Shown here one piece after another: positions 11,600 to 19,562 of a DNA stretch of 64,000 bases; position 1 is the first letter of the stretch, and each line of letters begins with the position of its first letter. This stretch comes from Adiantum capillus-veneris (lineage: Eukaryota; Streptophyta; Polypodiopsida; Polypodiales; Pteridaceae). The DNA lies in assembly GCA_014529385.2 (NCBI GenBank), contig CM043956.1, forward strand, positions 61,388,120 through 61,452,119, given 5' to 3'. The position numbers and the translations under genes are program-made. Below the pieces are notes generated by a model. The model made no database searches. It saw nothing but the letters and a program-made list of their open reading frames with translations, and was not told the origin of the DNA.

Positions 11600-11610
<11 letters not shown>
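10850..11610. repeat. Compound (TC)n / (CA)n microsatellite
   Basis: Pure TC tracts (10,850-10,899; about 11,127-11,182; 11,403-11,436; 11,469-11,524) alternate with CACACACA tracts and the spacer TTTAATTTCCTACACGC. The spacer-plus-tract unit repeats several times, so this is a higher-order expansion and not a single slippage tract. Long open frames of Arg-Glu repeats across it are artefacts of the repeat. Confidence 0.95.
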
Positions 11611-11635
<25 letters not shown>

Positions 11636-11948
11636 AGGGGGGGGGGGTTAGGGGGGGAAGAGTGCCATAATATCTCGCAGCAGGTTTCGGCCAAGATCTG
11701 AGAACACGCGCGTTGAGGGCGAAAATGGACCCTTCGCGCGGGTTCGGCTTTTTTTTCCCCAAATTACTTTCGTCAATACATGTGTCGATATATGCGTGGG
11801 AAAATTAACCTTTCGACGCGTATATCCAGAGTCATATCGACGCAGGTATCGACGCGTATATCGACGGACGGTAAGAACGTCGATATGGCGTGGAAAGGCA
11901 TGGGCGTCGATATATAAAACGTCAATAACTTTGGGTTATGTTGTAGGG
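11611..11948 (-). repeat. 5' terminal and subterminal region of inner CACTA
   Basis: After a G-rich stretch (about 11,629-11,659) there is a segment without coding potential, then CGTCGATATA / CGACGCGTATA subterminal motifs from about 11,770. The imperfect terminal repeat ends at 11,948. By analogy with other CACTA elements the promoter for the minus-strand genes should lie here. Confidence 0.7.
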
Positions 11949-11974
11949 ACTGGGAGGCCTTAGAGTCTCGCTGA
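11949..11974 (+). pseudogene. Last codons of the outer CACTA second gene, separated by the inner element
   Basis: After the duplicated target ACT the reading WEALESR followed by TGA continues the exon cut at 4,141 (GERVD). The inner element has DPVDWAALQSH and a stop at the homologous place, which shows that this is the same C terminus. Insertion of the inner CACTA therefore broke a coding exon eight codons, counting the stop, before its end. Confidence 0.85.
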
Positions 11975-12830
11975 TCGATTGAGGTGAAACGTTAATATGT
12001 GTGAGTTGATTTAATTAATTAAGTATATGTTAGGTAATATCAATACTAATTTTGTGACTTGTCCTTTTATGTGCACGTTGTGACGCGAAGTCATCAGTGG
12101 ATTTTTATATTTGTTTCATTTTGTGAAACACAGACAGATCTCTGTGTTTCTTTTTTGTATAGACATGGTTATGGTTATTGTTTAGACATGGTTATAGTTA
12201 TTGTTTTGTTTATGGTTATGGTTATTGTTCTTGTATAAACATGGTTATGGTTATGTTTAACTTTATGGTTATGGTTATGATTATTGTTTTGTTTATGGTT
12301 ATGGTTATCATTATGGTTTTGATCAATATGGTTATGGTTTTAATTTGGTTATGCTTTTGCACAAATTTCGTTAGATATGAAGTTCGTTATGGTTATGGTT
12401 TTGCACAAAGTTCGTTTCATTTCTTAAATTTGCCTTAAATCTCATGTGAGATCCTACATGGATATCATGTAGGAGGCGTATACATATGGTCTTTTTTTTT
12501 GAAAAGTTTATATTAAAAAGAAGGGAACTCTGCCGAAATTTTTGCGAGAGCATGGTTGATTTTGGTGCTGCTCGCTTTCTTGGGCAGAGGACACGCAGTC
12601 TGGCTGTGGCTGTGTCCATCTTTTCACTAGGTACAGGCAAGAAATTTTTTTTCTGATATGGTCGTCGAAATACGGGTCGATAGGGACGTCGAAATACGTC
12701 TCAAAAACAATGCCTTTCGACACAGATATCGACGCATATTTCGACGGTTTCACAGGGACGAATATTTCGACGTACTTTTCAACGTCTAGCATCGAAATCT
12801 GCGTCGAAGGTACCTTTTTTTGTTGTAGTG
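11975..12830 (+). repeat. 3' flank, TTATGG array, subterminal repeats and right terminal repeat of outer CACTA
   Basis: This non-coding segment matches, in inverted orientation, the left side of the inner element. It includes the TTATGG-type array (about 12,165-12,420), a word GAAATTTTTGCGAGAGCATG-like block near 12,534 and GTCGAAATACG motifs (12,660-12,790). The terminal repeat is at 12,814-12,830. No gene is seen in it. Confidence 0.85.
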
Positions 12831-14750
12831 CTCGGGATTAGCTTTAAGAAGATTAGAGAGAGGTTTGTTAATGGAGAGGGAGGGGTTAAGAGTGCGGGTG
12901 AGGGGTGACAAAGGAATTTTTACAATGGTGGACGGAGGTTTGGTTTTGTGGTGTTTTTGTAGGAGGGAGGGGCTAGACTGGTACGAGACAAAACAAAAAC
13001 ATGCTTCTAAGAGAGAGGGAGGGTAGCCTTTAGCCCTAAGCCTGGAAAAGAAGAGGTTTCTGATGTTGATAAAACCCTCCAAGGAGCTCTCTCAAATGAT
13101 GTATCTTTTGATTTCTTGGAGAATGAAAGAAATCTTTTGGTGTGTTGGATGCCAAGACTGCCAGGGGATATAATTGTAGCAGTTCAGGCTTATTTGATGA
13201 CACTTAGATTCCAGAATCCCATGGGTGGCAAAGGAGGTTCCCTTGAAGGAGTGGATATCTAAAATAACAGCCTCCTGTATGGAGATAAGGGAAGAGATTT
13301 TTATATGTTGTTGGAGAGGGTGTCCATAGGTTTGCATCATTTCGCCCAAGCTTGAAGCAGGGCCATCCCAAATACCAAAAGCATCATCCACGAATCTTTT
13401 AAAGTAGAGAAGGGAGGGAGAGGTGAGGAGGTTCATACCCTCTTCCAGGGAGCATAAAAAGAGGCATGCATAGACAACGGCAAAGTTGGAGCCCATTGCC
13501 GTTCCTTTGATTTGGTGCCAACACTTACCCTTAAAGGAAAGATAGTGATGGTTGAGGATAAGAGAGGCTATGGATAGGATAAAGTGGATTTTGGGAAGGG
13601 GGAATATGTTTTGGATGGTGTTTTTGTGAGCAAGACGACCCTCTTGTATGGGAATGCTTGGATACAGGGATTCCACATCAAAAGTGAAAAGAAAAATGTG
13701 GGGAGGAAAAGACCTGGTGGCTAGGTTTAGGATAAGGGAGTGGGAGTCTTGGAGGTGTTGGGTTTTAGATAAGAGGATGGGGTAAAGTTGTGCATGGAGC
13801 CATTTAGAAGCATTTTCCAAGATATAGCCTTTGTAGGAACAGATAGGGCGACCAACAAGGGTGGGTTTGTGGATTTTAGGTAGGAGAAAGAAAGGGCATG
13901 GTTTAGGTGTGGGTTTGCCAAGAGAGGACGAGAGGATAAAAATTTGTTCATTGTATGGGAGAAGGGGGTAGCTTGATACAATGGAGGCAAGGAGGGAGGA
14001 GACAAATGGTAAGGGGGGAGAAGAAATAATGGAGTAGGTAAGTGGATCCGAAAGTTGGCGAAGTGCCTCATTATCATACCAAGCTCTAGAGAGGATTACC
14101 GGCCCAAGATTCTTATCCGCCGGTTTGATTGTGATGCTGACGTCATTTTTTAAGGAGGATATGGCCTCAAAAAAAAAGGGTTTGAGGTGGAAGGTAGGGG
14201 TAAGAGACAGAAGAGGTTTAAGAAAAGAAAAAATGTGCTTGAAGGCAAGGTTAAGAGCTAGAGAAGGAGAGGGGGGATTCCAACAGGGATTGGGGATAGT
14301 TAAAGAGAGAAGAGAAGAGGAAGAAGAATTTCTAAAGAAGAGTTTTAGTTGAAGTGATATATTAAGGTTAGAGTATGCTTCTAAGATTAGGCTAGGAGAA
14401 GGTGGGGGAGACGAAGGAATGTAATTTAGACCAAGCCCAAGAAGCTTTTTTTCAATAGAGGAGAGGGAGCGATTGGAGAGATTGTGTGAGGAGAGGTTGG
14501 TGACTTTGTGTTCAAGAGAAAAGGTAGAGAGATTTTTTAAGACTAAAATTTTGAAGAGGTAGAGGTTTGTGAGAGGAATCCAAGACTTGGAACGTTTTTT
14601 ATCAAAAGGGAAGGGGAAGGAGAGGAGAGGGAAAGTACAAGGAGGAGGGGTCCAAAGATGGGAATAGAGAGGAGGTTTAGAGAAGATCAAGTGGACCCAA
14701 GTGGTAGGGTGCTCCTTCCCTAATTCAACCTCCTCCACTACAAGTTTTTT
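12831..14750 (-). pseudogene. PLE reverse transcriptase (ORF2), one internal stop
   Basis: The frame runs from about 14,750 to 13,095. After one TGA (13,094-13,092) it continues in the same frame to the CACTA boundary. Motifs in order: LSSIEKKLLGLGLNYIPS (N-terminal RT region), SITIKPADKNLGPVILS (the PADK block), PFFLLPKIHKPT and GRPICSYKG, FTFDVESLYPSIP (motif A, catalytic Asp, about 13,671-13,700), GTAMGSNFAVVYACLF (motif B), RFVDDAFGIW (motif C, both Asp present), NYIPWQSWHP, and FINIRNLFFSRLRAKGYPPS (thumb). This set is specific to Penelope-like elements. The catalytic dyad is intact, in contrast to PLE-2. The start codon is uncertain; ORF1 overlaps the 5' end in another frame. Confidence 0.92.
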
Positions 14751-15591
14751 GAGCTCTCAGGTAGGCTATATTTGGGGTGAAGAGGTTTATTTTGAGGTGT
14801 GCCGGAGGAGCTAGGGGAAGGAGATACAAAAGGATAGTTGGGTGTTTGGAAAAGAGAGGGTAAATGGGAAGGGTTAATAGAGGAAGGAGAGGGGAGGGAG
14901 AAGGGTTTTTTTTAGAGGGAGAGAGTGGAGTGGTGAAAGGAGGGTGTTTGGGAGAGGGGGAGGGATGAGAGGAAAAAGAGGGAGAGATACAAGAGGGGGA
15001 GTTGGAGCGAGGGTAGGATAAGGAGGGAGAGTTTTTAGGCCTTTTAAAGGGTTGATGAGAAACTCCATGGGGGAATTTGGACAAGGGAGGGGAATTATGG
15101 AAGCCATGGTTAGAGTATTTCAAAGGAGGAGGATTTTTTTGTGGGAAAAGGGATGAGGAGTTTTGTTAACACGATTCTTTGGTGGGGGTTTTTTTGAAGT
15201 GAGAGAAGATTATTAATTTGGGTAGTGACCTCATGGTGTACCAATTCTCCCACGGTTTCTTCTTTAGGTAGGGATTCTATCTCCTCTAAGAGAGATACTT
15301 GGGACCTCTTTCTAGCATTATGAGCCGCTAAGTTTAAGGAAGAGGCTAAATGGGTTTGAAGGATCTCATTTTGTAAGAGAGCATCAAACTCATTAAGGGA
15401 GGCTTGCTTCCATAAGAGTAATTGGTTTGCCCAAGCCTAAGGTTGTACTCTAGGGAAGGAGATGGGTGTAAGCTTTTTAATGAGTTCTAAAAGCCTCTCT
15501 TCCACAATGTCATGGTAGTCATCAAAGCTTTTTTGGAGTTTTTTTACAAGAAGGGCTTGCGCTTGAATATACACTTTGGTGCAATCGAGTT
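14725..15591 (-). pseudogene. PLE ORF1, C-terminal half
   Basis: After removal of copia B-1 the minus-strand reading joins QYQLDCTKVYIQAQ. It continues through a helical region (KLQKSFDDYHDIVEERLLEL, LLLWKQASLNEFDALLQNE, VSLLEEIESLPKEE) that could form a coiled coil, then a basic and proline/serine-rich tail (KRPKNSPSLSYPRSN and similar). It ends at TGA 14,725, overlapping the RT frame by about 30 bases. One stop near 15,433 and one frame change in an A-run near 15,180 interrupt it. An upstream ORF with coiled coil is known in endonuclease-deficient PLEs (Athena and Coprina groups). Its role there is thought to be nucleic-acid or particle binding; here that is inference. Confidence 0.65.
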
Positions 15592-15596
15592 GGTAT

Positions 15597-16298
15597 TGTT
15601 AAGTATGGAGCCTAATTTACCCTTGTAATTTTCTGTGGTAAAAGCGCACATTTGTAAGGCCCCCATTATGAGGAGAAGCCATCGTGCGTGAAGGAAAATC
15701 ACTCACCGGAAACCAAAATTTTCACGGACAAGAATCAGGGGCAACTTTAAAGGCCTCGGGGGCGGACGCCCCCGAGACTTTTTTTTTTTGCCGGAATATT
15801 TTTCTTCGCCGGAATATTATGGCCGGACGGTGGCCAGAAAGTGGTCGGAAAACAACCGGTCGGTTGGCCGGTGGCCGGTAGTCAATGGCCGATGGCCGGT
15901 GGTTGGAAGTCAATGGCCGGTGGCCGGTGGTCGGAAGTCAATGGCCGGTGGCCGGTGGCCGAATTCAAAAGCGGACTTGTCTTCTCACGGGCGGCCACAA
16001 ATGGGCGGATTGGAGGGTCCAATTTGGACTTATTCGCACAAGGGCGGCTACACATGGTTGTCTCTCATAAGAGAGGGCAACCCTTTTGGCCTATAAAAGG
16101 AGGCCATTTCTACACACATTTCATAGTGTGAAGTTGATGCAACAAGGTGAGTGTGAGGTGGTGAGAGTGAAGCAAAGCGGGAGCTCCATTAAGGGTATAA
16201 TCCCTTTGTAAACTACTTCTTGTTTTGAAGTACTAAAGCCATTGAGTGGCTGCTTTCCCGTGGACGTAGCCCACATTGGGTGAACCACGTATATCGTG

Positions 16299-16351
<53 letters not shown>

Positions 16352-16435
16352 CTATAATCTCGTGTATATAAATCTGTCTCTCTCCATTAAGTAATCTACT
16401 CAATTATCTAGTTAGCTACGTCTTATTTCCTAACA
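15597..16435 (+). repeat. 5' LTR of copia B-1
   Basis: The LTR is 839 bp and starts TGTTAAG. It holds a GC hairpin (CTCGGGGGC/GCCCCCGAG) followed by a T-run at about 15,753-15,790, a minisatellite of GGCCGGTGG and GTCAATGGCCGG words (15,860-15,965), a TATA box (CTATAAAAGG, 16,091-16,100) and a TC tract (about 16,303-16,348). The TC tract is much longer than in the 3' LTR (about 18,650-18,668), which shows slippage after insertion. Confidence 0.95.
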
Positions 16436-16437
16436 AC

Positions 16438-16449
16438 TGGTATCAGAGC
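16438..16449 (+). promoter_or_regulatory. Primer-binding site (initiator tRNA-Met), copia B-1
   Basis: TGGTATCAGAGC begins two bases after the LTR. It is complementary to the 3' end of plant initiator tRNA-Met, the usual copia primer. Confidence 0.95.
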
Positions 16450-16508
16450 AAGGTTTGCTCGTAGCTAAATTATCTCAAGGAAAGGATTCCTTGAATTGAG
16501 TGGGAGTT

Positions 16509-17564
16509 ATGGCGGAGGAAGGGAAGCTCAAGATTGAGAAGTTCAACGGAAAAAACTACCAACATTGGAAGATGCAGATTGAAGACTATCTCTACCAGAA
16601 GGACCTCTATTTGCCACTAGGCGGTCTTGCGAAGAAGCCTGCAACAATGGCAAATGAAGCATGGATTGTCCTTGATCGAAAGGCACTGGAAACAATCCGG
16701 TTAAGCTTGGCGTCAACGGTGGCCTTCAATGTTTCGGAGATGAATACCACGGAGGACTTGATGAAGTCACTTGACGACTTCTACGAGAAACCATCGGCAT
16801 CCAATAAGGTATTTCTTATGAAGCGCTTGTTCAATCTAAAGATGGCAGAGAATGGTTCAGTTGCAGAACACCTAAATGAATTTAACACAAACATAAGTCA
16901 ACTTCGACCAGTGAAAATCAATTTCGATGACGAAGTGCGAGCTCTCCTTATACTATCATCTCTACCGGATAGTTGGGACAGCCTTGTGATGGCTGTAAGT
17001 AATTCTATCTCTGGCACAAATACTCTTAAGTTTGATGGTGTTGTGGGTGTTCTCCTAAGCGAGGAAATGCGAAGGAGAAGCACAGGAGAATCATCAAGTG
17101 CTGCACTATCAGTGGAAACAAGAGGAAGGCTTAAGGAGAGGTTCAAAAACCAAAAGGGTCGTGATCGCTCAAGGAGGAGCAAGTCACGCACAAAGTCAGT
17201 TCTTGAATGTTGGAACTACGGCAAGAAGGGCCACGTCAAGAAGGATTGCTGGTCCAAGAAGAAGAAAGAGACAGAGTCTCAAGACAACAAGCCAACATCA
17301 GAGGCCAATGTGGCAGGTAAAGTAGAGCAAGATGCTCTAATTCTCTCATTAGACAATGTGTCTAATTCCTGGATAGTAGATTCCGGGGCTTCATTCCATG
17401 CGACACCACACAAGAAACATTTCCAAGACTACACCAAAGGTAATTTTGGGTATGTATACTTGGGAGATGATGAAGCTTGTGAGATTGTCGACAAAGGTAC
17501 AGTTTCTGTCAAAACTGCTAACGGAAAGTGGTTTCACTTTCTACCACGGAAGCAGAGTATGTAG
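16509..17564 (+). pseudogene. Copia B-1 gag with truncated protease start, fused to out-of-frame tail
   Basis: The start is ATG 16,509 (MAEEGKLKIEKFNGKNYQHW). The gag domain (UBN2-like) runs to about residue 190 with ALLILSSLPDSWDSLV. A zinc knuckle follows in which the second Cys is Tyr (CWNYGKKGHVKKDC). The protease start has WIVDSGASFH. At about 17,530 the reading passes across a deletion into RNase H sequence in the wrong frame and stops at 17,564, giving 351 codons. The long open gag suggests a young copy. The altered zinc knuckle would probably weaken RNA packaging. Confidence 0.9.
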
Positions 17565-17872
17565 CAATGACGGAGGCAAGCAAAGAAATTCTGTGGCTTC
17601 ACAGATTCTTAGAAGAGCTTGGATTCAAACAAGACAATTGTGTCTTGTACAGTGATAGCCAAAGCGCTATCCATCTTGCGAAGAACTCAGCCTTTCATTC
17701 AAGGACAAAGCACATTGAGGTGAGATATCACTTCATACGCACTCTTTTGGAAGAGGGACAACTAAAGCTAGGAACAGTGCATACAAGTGAAAATCCTGCA
17801 GACATGTTTACAAAGGTGGTCAACAAGGAGAAGTTGAGCTTTTGCTCATCTTCAATCGGCATTCAAGGATAA
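17529..17872 (+). pseudogene. RNase H C-terminal fragment of copia B-1
   Basis: VSLSTTEAEYVAMTEASKEI, LYSDSQSAIHLAKN, TKHIEVRYHFIRTLLEEGQL and ENPADMFTKVV are the standard end of copia RNase H. It lies in a different frame from gag because of the upstream deletion, so it cannot be translated from it. The same segment is at 55,387-55,740 in copia B-2. Confidence 0.95.
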
Positions 17873-17932
17873 GAAGCCATAATGGAAAGCAGTCACGGGT
17901 TTGGTTTGGAGATCAGTCTCCAAGTGGGAGAT

Positions 17933-18754
17933 TGTTAAGTATGGAGCCTGATTTACCCTTGTAATTTTCTGTGGTAAAAGCGCACATTTGTAAGGCCCCC
18001 ATTATGAGGAGAAGCCATCGTGCGTGAAGGAAAATCACTCACCGGAAACCAAAATTTTCACGGACAAGAATCAGGGGCAACTTTAAAGGCCTTAGGGGCG
18101 GAGGCCCCCGAGACTTTTTTTTTTCCAAAATATTCCTTTTCGCCGGAATATTATGGCCGGACGGCGGCCGAAAAGTGGTCGGAAAACAACCGGTCGGTTG
18201 GCTGGTGGCCGGTAGTCAATGGCCGGTGGTTGGAAGTCAATGGCCGGTGGCCGGTGGTCGGAAGTCAATGGCCGGTGGCCGGTGGCCGAATTCAATGGCC
18301 GGTGGCCGAATTCAAAAGCGGACTTGTCTTCTCAAGGGTGGCCACACATGGGCGGATTGGAGGGTCCGATTTGGACTTATTTGCACAAGGGCGGTTACAC
18401 ATGGCTGTCTCTCATAAGAGAGGGCAGCCCTTTTGGCCTATAAAAGGAGGCCATTTCTACACACATTTCATAGTGTGAAGTTGATGCAACAAGGTGAGTG
18501 TGAGGTGGTGAGAGTGAAGCAAAGCGGGAGCTCCATTAAGGGTATAATCCCTTTGTAAACTACTTCTTGTTTTGAAGTACTAAAGCCATTGAGTGGCTGC
18601 TTTCCCGTGGACGTAGCCCACATTGGGTGAACCACGTATATCGTCTGTACTCTCTCTCTCTCTCTCTACTCTATAATCTCGTGTATATAAATATGTCTCT
18701 CTCCATTAAGTAATCTACTCAATTATCTATTTAGCTACGTCTTATTTCCTAACA
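17933..18754 (+). repeat. 3' LTR of copia B-1
   Basis: The LTR is 822 bp, preceded by the polypurine tract CAAGTGGGAGA (17,921-17,931). It differs from the 5' LTR in the number of GGCCGGTGG minisatellite units and in TC tract length. It ends TAACA at 18,754. Confidence 0.95.
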
Positions 18755-19562
18755 GGTATTGGATATTGAGGGTTTCTAGCTTAACACTTAAGAGCGCTTG
18801 TGCATGTGAGTCTTCCAAGGTAAGGCGTGGGGGTTTCATGCAAAGGCTATGTGGAGCTTTTTGGTTGGCAAGAAGGTTTTGTAGGTGGGAGAGGTGAGAA
18901 ATTGCTTTATTGAGCTTAAGGTTTAGAGCCTTAAACTCCTCTAGAGAGAGGGATACAATTTTATGGAATTCCAAAGGTTTGTTAATGGCGGGAAGAATGG
19001 GAAGAGACATAGACAAAGATGAAGGGGTCAAATTAGAGGCGCTTGCGGAAAGAGAGCCAAAGGAAAAGGGGAAAGTAAGGGAGGGATTGGCAAGGATGCC
19101 ACCAAATTTAGAGCATGAGGAGTTTTCTATACCATATTGAGGTGAAGTGGTGGGGAAACTCTTGAGGGTAGAGGGGATGGAGAGTTGGTCTAAATCTTCC
19201 ATAGGTAGGTTTGCGGTAAGACCCAAAATTTCTTCCGGGATAAACAAAGTTTTCTTCGAGGGTGTAGAGGCAAGGGTAGAGGCTTGCATTGGCGTGTTTA
19301 AAGTGGGGTTGATGAGGCTAGCCGCCGATACAAAGCCGAGAAAGGAACAAACGCCGCCGGGAAGGGTATTAAGGGCTTGGGTATCCATAGGGGTATGGAA
19401 GGAAGAAGAGGATTGGATGTTGGGAGGGTTGGTGGGGAAATTTGTGGGTGGGCTGGTGGGGAAATATGCGGGTGAGGTAACGGGAGCTCCCACTATCCCC
19501 ATGGTGGTGGGAATAGGGGTTACATTAGCGCGAGATGGTGGGGGAGGGGGGGAAGTCTCCAT
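18755..19562 (-). pseudogene. PLE ORF1, N-terminal half
   Basis: The open frame starts METSPPPPPSRANVTPIPTT and runs without stop to the copia B-1 insertion point, where the duplicated GGTAT allows it to join the part at 15,591. It is rich in Pro, Ser and Thr for about 130 residues. A more helical stretch follows (SLEEFKALNLKLNKAISHLS, LQNLLANQ). I recognise no named domain. Position upstream of the RT and continuity across the insertion identify it as PLE ORF1 and not as a host gene. Confidence 0.65.

Larger units (their letters stand above)
4142..11948 (-). mobile_element. Inner CACTA element, inserted in the outer CACTA, target-site duplication ACT
   Basis: The left end is CACTACAACAAAAAAGG at 4,142. 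The right end is GTTGTAGGG at 11,948, whose reverse complement CCCTACAACATAACCC has one mismatch in the first nine bases. ACT flanks both sides (4,139-4,141 and 11,949-11,951), and the outer exon reads through when the element is removed. Genes lie on the minus strand, so the 3' end is at the left. It shares both genes and its 3' region with the outer copy, so the two are one family. The 5' part of tnp2 is missing beyond 7,811. In its place are about 3.8 kb of unrelated sequence with a 173-bp satellite and microsatellites. The element is therefore non-autonomous. Confidence 0.92.
1..12830 (+). mobile_element. Outer CACTA (En/Spm) DNA transposon, left end outside window, interrupted by inner CACTA
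   Basis: The element carries a TNP2-type transposase gene and a second gene on the plus strand. It ends at 12,830 with the terminal inverted repeat GTTGTAGTG, the reverse complement of CACTACAAC, preceded by a T tract. The sequence right of the end (CTCGGGATTAGC) matches PLE sequence that is uninterrupted at about 27,369 (AGCTCGGG). The element therefore inserted into the PLE, and CTC is the expected 3-bp duplicated target. Its left terminus is not in the window. A second CACTA element at 4,142-11,948 splits it. GTCGAAAT-type subterminal motifs before the right end are typical of CACTA transposase-binding regions. Confidence 0.9.
15597..18754 (+). mobile_element. Copia B-1: internally deleted Ty1/copia element, target-site duplication GGTAT
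   Basis: GGTAT lies at 15,592-15,596 and 18,755-18,759. LTRs are 15,597-16,435 and 17,933-18,754, both starting TGTTAAGTATGGAGCC and ending TAACA. The primer-binding site and polypurine tract are intact. The internal region keeps gag and the start of protease, then jumps to the end of RNase H. Integrase and RT are deleted. It is a deletion derivative of the family represented by copia B-2 (54,510-60,083) and could only move with help from a full-length relative. Confidence 0.95.

Noticed and set aside
11260-11762. Open frames of Arg-Glu and Val-Cys repeats on the minus strand
   Set aside because: They are translations of (TC)n and (CA)n microsatellites and have no coding support.
12060-12110. 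A hammerhead core on the minus strand (CACTGATGACTTC)
   Set aside because: The required GAAA and stem III are absent, and it lies in CACTA 3' flank.
14125-14352. Plus-strand basic protein frame
   Set aside because: It is the antisense shadow of the PLE RT ORF.
15753-15792. Rho-independent bacterial terminator
   Set aside because: The shape fits, but the context is a plant LTR; kept only as a structural finding.
15684-16131. Gly/Trp/Pro-rich frames over the copia B LTR (also 18,020-18,478, 54,789-55,417, 59,583-59,995)
   Set aside because: They are translations of the GGCCGGTGG minisatellite inside the LTR and change with its copy number.
18735-19562. A host proline-rich protein gene
   Set aside because: The reading joins across copia B-1 to the PLE ORF1 C-terminal part and lies directly upstream of the PLE RT.
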